Source: Suillus spraguei
Lineage: Eukaryota; Basidiomycota; Agaricomycetes; Boletales; Suillaceae
Reading direction: 5' to 3'
Assembly: GCA_016800925.1 (NCBI GenBank)
Contig: JABCPU010000077.1
Coordinates: 124,001 to 188,000, forward strand
Length of the DNA stretch: 64,000 nucleotides
Shown: positions 57,755 to 64,000 of the stretch, piece by piece
Layout of the letters: each line of letters starts with the position of its first letter
How positions within the stretch are numbered: the stretch's first letter is position 1
Translations under genes and position numbers: made by a program
The notes under the pieces: model-generated
The model's database searches: none
The model's input: the letters and a program-made list of their open reading frames with translations, nothing else
What the model was told of the DNA's origin: nothing

Positions 57755-58765
57755 TCACACCATGGTTTGTATGCAGCCTTCGACCCTAGCCCATCCACAT
57801 GAGGGAACCCCAGCATAAATGTGCACAGAATCCCTCATATACCATGCCCAAGCAATCTGATCCCCTTCCACTCCATGAACCCCATGTCTCACAATCCTTC
57901 CTGAAAATGCAATCATACAGCCGGAATCATACCTGAATTCCACCTGAAGGCTTGGCATACTCATCCGAGCATTAGAATAGTTCCCCATGGTGGTGAGAAT
58001 ATCAAAGCATTCAGGAATGGATAAATGGTCTCGATGATTGAGGGTTCCCAATTGGAAATGATGGAGAGGCTGTTAAACACGGATGCCCAGTACTGCAGGG
58101 TCTCTGGCATCTGTGGCAGTGCCTTGCTCAGTGCTTTATCTCCGAGGTGTGACAAGGCTCATGACCCTGAGTGCTGCTGATGTGATGGCTGCTGGCCTTG
58201 CAATAGCTTTGAGGATATTCTTGGAGGAGGGTCCCTTCAATGATGCAGATACCTCTGGATCTGACAGATTCTATGGGATTGGTGAGTTTGACTCCAGAAA
58301 TCACCATCTCATCACATCCTACCTCATGGCCCTGTTGAAACCATGCCAGAGATAAATTGATGCATCCGGGAGTTGACCCAACATTTTCCGAGCCCTGTTT
58401 GAACTATTCTTGATTATATCGCCAATTGCCATCAGCCTTTACACTTTTTTGAGGCTTGGACCCAGCAAATTGGTGGCCGCCCTAATTTTCTTCTGTAGGT
58501 ACCATTTGATATTCAATATCCATTGAGTAACAATCTACACATTATGCACCTGGGTGGTCTCGGTCAGGGCGTCCGGGAGGTACCATGTGATGATGGTACC
58601 GGAAGCATCGATAATTGTGGCAGGTTTGTCCACCAACTTTGTGCCCTCGTGGCCAGGAGGACACCTCTCAAGCAACTTCTCCTCTTTCTCGTCATTATGC
58701 CCAGTGTTCTTTTGGGATATCAATTTGCTATATCTTGCAACATCAATCTGCATCTTAACTGTCAT
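57755..58765 (-). pseudogene. TET/JBP-type 2-oxoglutarate dioxygenase remnant
   Basis: Minus-strand blocks match, from memory, the TET/JBP oxygenases expanded in basidiomycetes together with KDZ-type transposons. TET enzymes oxidise 5-methylcytosine in DNA. The upstream block (about 58540-58680) reads KPATIIDASGTIITWYLPDA. The core spans about 57790-58110: VFNSLSIISN, then LNHRDHLS, whose H-x-D would bind iron, then VEFRYDSGCMIAFSGRIV and RHGVHGVEGDQIAWAWYMRD, with the third iron ligand His in RHGV. Blocks are in different frames and at least two in-frame stops separate the upper parts, so it is decayed unless several introns are present. The Gypsy copy 2 LTR begins 33 bp upstream of the first block and probably cut the gene there. 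Confidence 0.55.
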
Positions 58766-58797
58766 GAAGGAATTTGAATGATCAAACTGTTACGAAC

Positions 58798-59262
58798 TGG
58801 GGTGGCGTCACCAGCGACAGTGAAAAGACACAGCCGGTCTGCTGGGAGTTCTTACAATGTTCAAAAGAGAACAAGGTGAGAGTACAAGGAACGCGTTCCG
58901 AGTACGATCAAAGGTTCAGCCTCAATGACAAGTCAAAGAGGTATCCGCGAGAATAGAGACTAAGGCTAAGGAGTGCTTAGACTTAGAGATGATTCAAGAT
59001 GACTTAGGTTGGAGACCTAAGCGAAGGAGATTCCAGGTAAAACCTCAGTAAGATTAAAGTAGGGAATCTACTACTAGTACACTGTGCTTAAATAGGCCAA
59101 TATGTGCGCACAGACCAAGAGAGGCGTGAGAACGTAAGTGCGTATCCAAAGGAGGAAAGCAACTATAGTACAGATGCGTTGAGCATATGAGTCAGAGTCA
59201 TGTTACGTAATATACAAGGTAAATGAAGTAGAAAATGAATAGGGGTACGTACGGTTGTAACA
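58798..59262 (-). repeat. 3' LTR of Gypsy copy 2
   Basis: 465 bp, TGTTACGAACTGG to TTGTAACA on the plus strand. Homologous to 53789-54262 over its full length, with more differences than the copy 1 LTR pair shows, so the two copies are from separate lineages. Confidence 0.93.
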
Positions 59263-59295
59263 TTACCCCCGTTTTATTCTGAAAGTCACCGACTT

Positions 59296-59814
59296 TCAAT
59301 CACTTTGGTTCGCATAGTAGACGGGATCGTCGCTCCATTTGTAGTCCTCATCAGCAAAGGATCCACTCATCATGTACTTAGCTTCCTCCAAACCAGCGCG
59401 TCGTTTAGAGTCTCTTCTTTTCTCTGCTTGAATGCGTTCGTCGTCAAGTTGCTTTTCCCAAGCACGAAGTGCGTCATAAAATCCCTCGTCTTTCCAAGTT
59501 AACTCGAAGGGAGGAGGCCCAACTCGGTTGGGGCAGTAGAGGGATAAATGAGTGGGTGACCAATATCTGCAAACCTTGCACTGATATTCCGCACAGTTCT
59601 TTTGACGATGTCCTAGTAATCCACAGATGCGGCATTTCATGTTCTCGTCAGGGTTAGAAGAGACTTTGCGTAAGGGAGATGGGGTAATGATAGGCGTGGG
59701 GCTGGTGGATCTAGCACGCTTCTTTCCCTTTTTCTTCGTCATACGTTTTAAGGCAAGGGTATTAGCCCGCTTAAGTTGCGCTTGCTGAGCGGTAGACAAC
59801 GTGTATGCTGACAT
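59296..59814 (-). CDS. Gypsy accessory ORF4, double zinc knuckle, intact
   Basis: 172 residues from MSAYTLSTAQQAQLKRANTL (59814) to the stop at 59296. A basic stretch (KKKGKKRARSTSPTP) is followed by two zinc-knuckle-type motifs near residues 63-95: CRICGLLGHRQKNC, a perfect CCHC knuckle, and CKVCRYWSPTHLSLYC with longer spacing. The C-terminal third is charged and helical (EKQLDDERIQAEKRRD), ending acidic. A nucleic-acid-binding role is a fair inference. It ends 34 bp from the 3' LTR. In copy 1 the homologous frame overlaps the ORF3 stop; here one extra base puts that upstream ATG out of frame, so the ATG at 59814 is the start. Confidence 0.75.
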   Translation of the reverse strand: MSAYTLSTAQQAQLKRANTLALKRMTKKKGKKRARSTSPTPIITPSPLRKVSSNPDENMKCRICGLLGHRQKNCAEYQCKVCRYWSPTHLSLYCPNRVGPPPFELTWKDEGFYDALRAWEKQLDDERIQAEKRRDSKRRAGLEEAKYMMSGSFADEDYKWSDDPVYYANQSD

Positions 59815-59835
59815 GGGAAGATCCGGAGTAACTTC

Positions 59836-60765
59836 TCATTCGGCAGCCGCAAGGAGTTCAGTGGATGAAGAGGGAGAAGTGATGCCAAAGTCTTTTACTA
59901 AGACTGGTGAAACGGGATCCATAGGACCAAATGACAATGGGATAGACATAGGAGGGTGTATATGAAGGTCGCGGAGTCGAGGACCTAGTGTTACCAACTC
60001 AGTGGCAGAGATACCTAGTAGTTTAGCGGCCTCAATCTGGTCTTCTGTGCATGGTTCATACAGCCATGCGGGGTGGTCATGAGAGACTGTGATAGGGGGC
60101 GGTGAAGTTGGTCGTTGAATCGGAGATGGGGTTCGTGGAGAGGCAAGATCATTTTGCATTTGCTGTAGGTCGGTAATAGCTTCTTCCACTAGACTTCTAG
60201 CTGCTCTTGTTTCAGTGACTGACTGTTGAATGGTTTCGACGACTTTGTTTGTAAGTTGTCCGATCTCTTGGACAGCAGTGTATAAGCCAGTAAAGGCATC
60301 AAGACTAGAATAAGCGCGTGAAGAAGAGGGTGCTGGGATAGGAAGTGGCGTATCTTCCTGCGGAGAGGGAGGTCGAGCAACACCTGCTCGACGTTTGGCA
60401 ATGATGTGAATAGCTTCTTCAACATCATTCTTAAAGGAATCGGGAAGCAGCAACATAGCGTAAGCACGAATGCGTTTTTGAAGATGAAGGAAGCGGTGAC
60501 GGAGAGTAATTTCCGTTGTTTCTTTGGCAGTGGCTTCAATGAGGGCTGCAATACGAATGATGTTGACGATGAGGAGGGCAGGGAAGGCACCTCTTTCAGT
60601 GAGGATTCTTTCGATTTCGAGGGCATGTCCCTCGCAGAGAATGGCGGCTTCGATGTAAGAGGAGTTATCAATTTCAGCGGTGAGGGTTCTGTATCGTTCA
60701 GTTTCAGAGTCGGAGTCATTGGTGGCAGCGACGACGGGTGTAATGTAAGCAGTGGGGAAAGACAT
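59836..60765 (-). CDS. Gypsy accessory ORF3, 309 aa, intact
   Basis: Starts MSFPTAYITPVVAATND at 60765, with an in-frame extension upstream to 60849 that copy 1 does not share. The length is 930 nt, identical to copy 1, with long identical stretches such as AAILCEGHALEIERILTERG and PDSFKNDVEEAIHIIAKRRA. Differences cluster in residues 12-26 and in the Pro-rich middle. The likely coiled coil (LTNKVVETIQQSVTETRAA) is kept. Function unknown; candidates are a structural, RNA-chaperone-partner or envelope-independent assembly protein, but nothing in the sequence decides. No signal peptide or membrane segment is visible, which argues against an envelope protein. Confidence 0.75.
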   Translation of the reverse strand: MSFPTAYITPVVAATNDSDSETERYRTLTAEIDNSSYIEAAILCEGHALEIERILTERGAFPALLIVNIIRIAALIEATAKETTEITLRHRFLHLQKRIRAYAMLLLPDSFKNDVEEAIHIIAKRRAGVARPPSPQEDTPLPIPAPSSSRAYSSLDAFTGLYTAVQEIGQLTNKVVETIQQSVTETRAARSLVEEAITDLQQMQNDLASPRTPSPIQRPTSPPPITVSHDHPAWLYEPCTEDQIEAAKLLGISATELVTLGPRLRDLHIHPPMSIPLSFGPMDPVSPVLVKDFGITSPSSSTELLAAAE

Positions 60766-60870
60766 TTCGAAAGGGTAGTTAATCAGGTGCTTGACGCGAG
60801 TTGATTTGACTGGGGAATAATCAGAGGGAATGTTGCTTCTTATAAGCATTTAGGATTCGAGCGGAGTTCT

Positions 60871-63800
60871 TCAGATTCTTTTCTGGGAGCCATTCGTTAT
60901 CTCCTGATGAGTATCCTTTCCACGAAACAAGATAACGTCGGCGATTGCCGGTTCCTTTGTGAGAAAGGATCGCTTCGATTTCATATTCTTCTTCTTCTTC
61001 GATGATGTCAGGGGGTGGTTCAGGGAAATTCGGTCCGTGTACTTCTGTTTCACTATAGGATGATAAGACAGAAGCATGGAACGTGGGGTGAATCTTCCAC
61101 TGCGGTGGGAGCTGGAGTGTGAACGTGATGGGAGATAAGACATCAATGATCGGGAAGGGCCGTATCGTTTCGGAGTGAGCTTCTTTGATGGGAGCTTAAG
61201 TCGAAGATTGGCGGCAGATAACCAAACCTTATCTCCGATTTCCATGGAGTGTACTTATCCCTCGGGATCGTTCGGCCATTGTTTGCATTGCGATTTATGA
61301 CAAGCGATTGCTTCTTCTCTTATCTTCTGCAGAGATCGTACTCGATCTTCTGCTGCGGGGACTGATGAGTCGGGAATAAGGTGGGGAATGGCACGTGGTT
61401 CGTATCCCATCATCAAATAGAAGGGTGATGCGTTACGTGCATCGTGTTTTCGGTGATTGTGAACGAATTCAGCAATTGGTAGATGTTCTACCCATCTTAG
61501 GGTTTTTCGGCAGTAAATGCGAAGGTATGTTTCAAGTTCTTGATTGAGCCTTTCCGTTTGACCATCAGTCTGCGGGTGGTAAGCCGTGGATGGAGCGATG
61601 ACGTAGTCGAGAAGTCGGGCAAGTTCCTTTGAGAAGCGAGATAGGAATTGCGGTCCTCGATCCGAGATAACTTTGTCATGGAGTCCAAATCGTCGGTAAA
61701 CATGTTTTAAAAATAGCTTGGCCACACCTTCTGACGTGATAGTTTTCAAACAAGGGATAATAATTACCCCCTTCGTAAGGCCATGGTCTACCACGACCAT
61801 GATACTGTCAAAGCCTCCAGAGACGGGGAGGTCAGTGATAAGATCAACGGAGACCTGGGAGAACGGGCGAACAGCCGATGAAGGAATAGGCGCGAGCGGA
61901 GGTCGAACGGGATGAGTATCCGCTTTCATTTGCTGGCAAAGGGCGCAACCCTCGACGTATTTCCGAATATAAGAGCCCATTGCAGGCCACCAAGCTTCAC
62001 GTTTGACGAGTTCTTCAGTTTTGAATCTACCGGGGTGTCCCGCGGTAGGATGATCATGATACCTTTTCAGGATATCGGAGCGATGCGCCGGTGGAATATA
62101 AGCGCGATTCTTAAAATAGAGGACGTTCTCCTCAATCTTCCAGTCAGAAAGTGCCGATTTCATGGGGGAAGGCACACGCCATCAAGGGCATCAGACGCTG
62201 TTTTGAAGACAGGGTCATCGAGGGGTCGAGGATGACAGCACATCCTTCAAGTCAGTGTCAATAAGACGAACGAATAGAGCGTCAGGGAGGAGGGTCTGGT
62301 CCTCGTTATCGTCTTTGCCAGAGTCATAATCAGGCCGGCGGGATAGTGCATCAGGTACTGCTAATTTAGTACCTGCAACGTGATGCAGTTCAATGTGTAA
62401 ATAGACAAAATCAATTGCCAACGTGCTTGGCGACGGGTGAGCTTCTGTGCACTTCTAAAGTACAGAAGGTTCTTATGGTCGGTGAATACCAGGACGGGGT
62501 GCGGTTTCCTTCGAGATAATGACGCCATTCGTTCAATGCCCGGATCACGGCAAGGAGTTCCCGATCAAAGATCTGGTAATTGCGTTCTGCGGGGTTCAAG
62601 GACTGTGAGAGGTATGCACATGGTGATAAACACCATTCTCATCAGTCTGCAGGAGAACTCCGCCAGTTGCTACAAGCGAAGCGTCGGTAGCAATGGCAAA
62701 TTGTCGGGAAGGATCAGGGTTACGGAGTACCGGTTGGGAAGTGAAGCGTCGTTTCAATTCTTCGAAGGTGTCCATACATTCGGTTGACCATTCAAAGGCC
62801 TTATCTTTCTTTGTCAAATCGATAAGGGGTCTGGCGATGTCAGAATAGTGGGAAATGAACGTGCGGTAGAAGTTGCAAAAACCGAGGAATGACCGAACAT
62901 CTTTTACAGATTTCGGGATTGGCCATTCGGAGATTCCCTTGGTCTTGGCGGTGTCCATAGCAACTTGTCCGGGGCGAATTATCATTCCGAGATATTCCAC
63001 TTCTTCTGCATCGAAGGTGCATTTCTCCGGTTTCAAGAACAGTGTTCTTTTCGTATTTCATCAAAACTCGTCTAGTCCGTTCACGGTGTTCTGCCATTGT
63101 CGTGGAGAAAATCAGGATATCGTCCATATAGATAACCATCCATCCTTCATTGATTTCTTGTTGAAAGGTGCGATTCATGTATGCTTGAAAAGTTGCTGGG
63201 GAATTGCAGAGGCCAAAGAACATGATGTTTGGTTCAAAGAGGCCGAATTCCGTAGTAAAAGCAGCTTTCCACCATCATCAGGATGGATGCGAATGTTGTT
63301 ATAACCGGACCGAATATCCATTTTCGTAAAGAACTGTGCGTTATGAAGACGTGCGACAAGGGAAATAGGGAGTGGGAGCGGATATGCTTCTTGACTGTCC
63401 AATCATTGATGTAGCGATAATCTTGACAGGGACGCAGTTCTCCCTCTTCTTTCCCACAAAGAAGAAGCCACTGGCTTGGGTGACTTCGATTCTGAGATAA
63501 ACCTTTCGCAACGTTTTCATCGATAAACGTTTTGACAGCAGCGCGTTCTTTTTCCGATAGCGGGTAAACCTTAGACGTGCGAGGGATAAAACCGGGTTTG
63601 GTGTCGATCCGATGATCGATACCAGGGCGTTCGGGGGTAGTTTGTTCATCCGTCTTTAGCAAAGACGTCTAGAAGTCGTGCAAATATTCCGGGACCAATT
63701 CTTCGAAAGATTTCTTTTTCTTTTCTTCTCGTCCGTGGCGAATTCCTGAGCTTTGTTACTATATTTCGGAGGGGGAGGGGAATTGTGGAGTAGTGGAGGG

Positions 63801-64000
63801 TTGTTCGAGTTGAGAAGTTCCATCACGTGTCAAGGGTGTATCCATGGATACTTCTTCTATGATCCTCATGCTAACTCCATCAGTATCGTATTCCACAAGA
63901 ATTCTCCATCTCCTAGTTCGTAAGAGGAAATTTCGCGTACTTCTGGCGCATGCCAGACATCGTTCATGGTATCGAATTGGTCATCATCCTCGGTTGGGAT
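60871..64000 (-). pseudogene. Gypsy copy 2 Pol, broken, partial
   Basis: Read from the right edge inward. 63234-63662 holds the start of reverse transcriptase ([20 protein letters not shown]), and 62840-63223 has MFFGLCNSPATFQAYMN and VIYMDDILIF. 62596-63036 and 62215-62599 hold RNase H and its linker; 61255-62175 holds integrase with HPQTDGQTERLNQEL; 60871-61245 ends near the chromodomain with YHPI and EITNGSQKRI out of frame. At least five frame changes separate these blocks. The breaks do not coincide with those in copy 1, so the two copies decayed independently. Confidence 0.9.

Larger units (their letters stand above)
58798..64000 (-). mobile_element. Gypsy (Ty3) chromovirus copy 2, runs off the window
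   Basis: The same family as copy 1 in opposite orientation. From 58798 rightwards: 3' LTR, ORF4, ORF3, chromodomain, integrase, RNase H, reverse transcriptase, protease linker; gag and the 5' LTR lie beyond 64000. The base set left of the LTR is CAAAC (58793-58797), which should recur at the far end as the target duplication. Confidence 0.93.

Overview
The window looks like nuclear DNA from a basidiomycete fungus, most likely an Agaricomycete. Host genes are split by many short introns (about 43-65 nt, GT-AG with one GC-AG). The gene families also fit: a DUF6699 protein, a polyporopepsin-like aspartic protease, an F-box family typical of mushrooms, and a TET/JBP-type dioxygenase remnant. LTR retrotransposons and DNA transposons are dense. 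All assignments come from reading the sequence and recalling protein families; no database search was run.

Layout. 0.3-3.1 kb: a RING-H2 protein gene (+). 3.8-6.5 kb: an unrecognised multi-exon gene (-). 6.9-9.6 kb: a complete Polo-like kinase gene (+). 9.6-11.3 kb: no convincing gene. 11.3-17.8 kb: an F-box-type gene (-) split by a nearly intact Copia LTR retrotransposon. 19.4-24.2 kb: a two-gene PIF/Harbinger transposon carrying two nested solo LTRs. 25.4-32.6 kb: an 18-exon separase gene (+). 32.6-38.1 kb: a DUF6699 gene and an MFS transporter gene, bracketed by inverted duplications of each other's ends, which is the footprint expected of a local inversion. 38.7-40.2 kb: a secreted aspartic protease gene (-).

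40.4-55.5 kb is mostly transposons: a 1.36 kb hAT-type element, a solo LTR, a 1.32 kb element with 40-bp inverted repeats, and a large hAT transposase gene split by a 7.05 kb Gypsy chromovirus. After two minisatellites (55.8-57.6 kb) comes a TET/JBP-type dioxygenase remnant (57.8-58.8 kb, -). A second Gypsy copy (-) then runs off the right end.

Two points stand out. First, the Gypsy family carries two extra reading frames between integrase and the 3' LTR: a 309-residue protein of identical length in both copies, and a double-zinc-knuckle protein. Second, differences between paired LTRs and paired terminal repeats fall largely at CpG sites as transitions, pointing to cytosine methylation of repeats in a genome that also holds a TET/JBP relic. 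Two mitotic regulators acting at the same cell-cycle step, Polo kinase and separase, flank the first transposon cluster.
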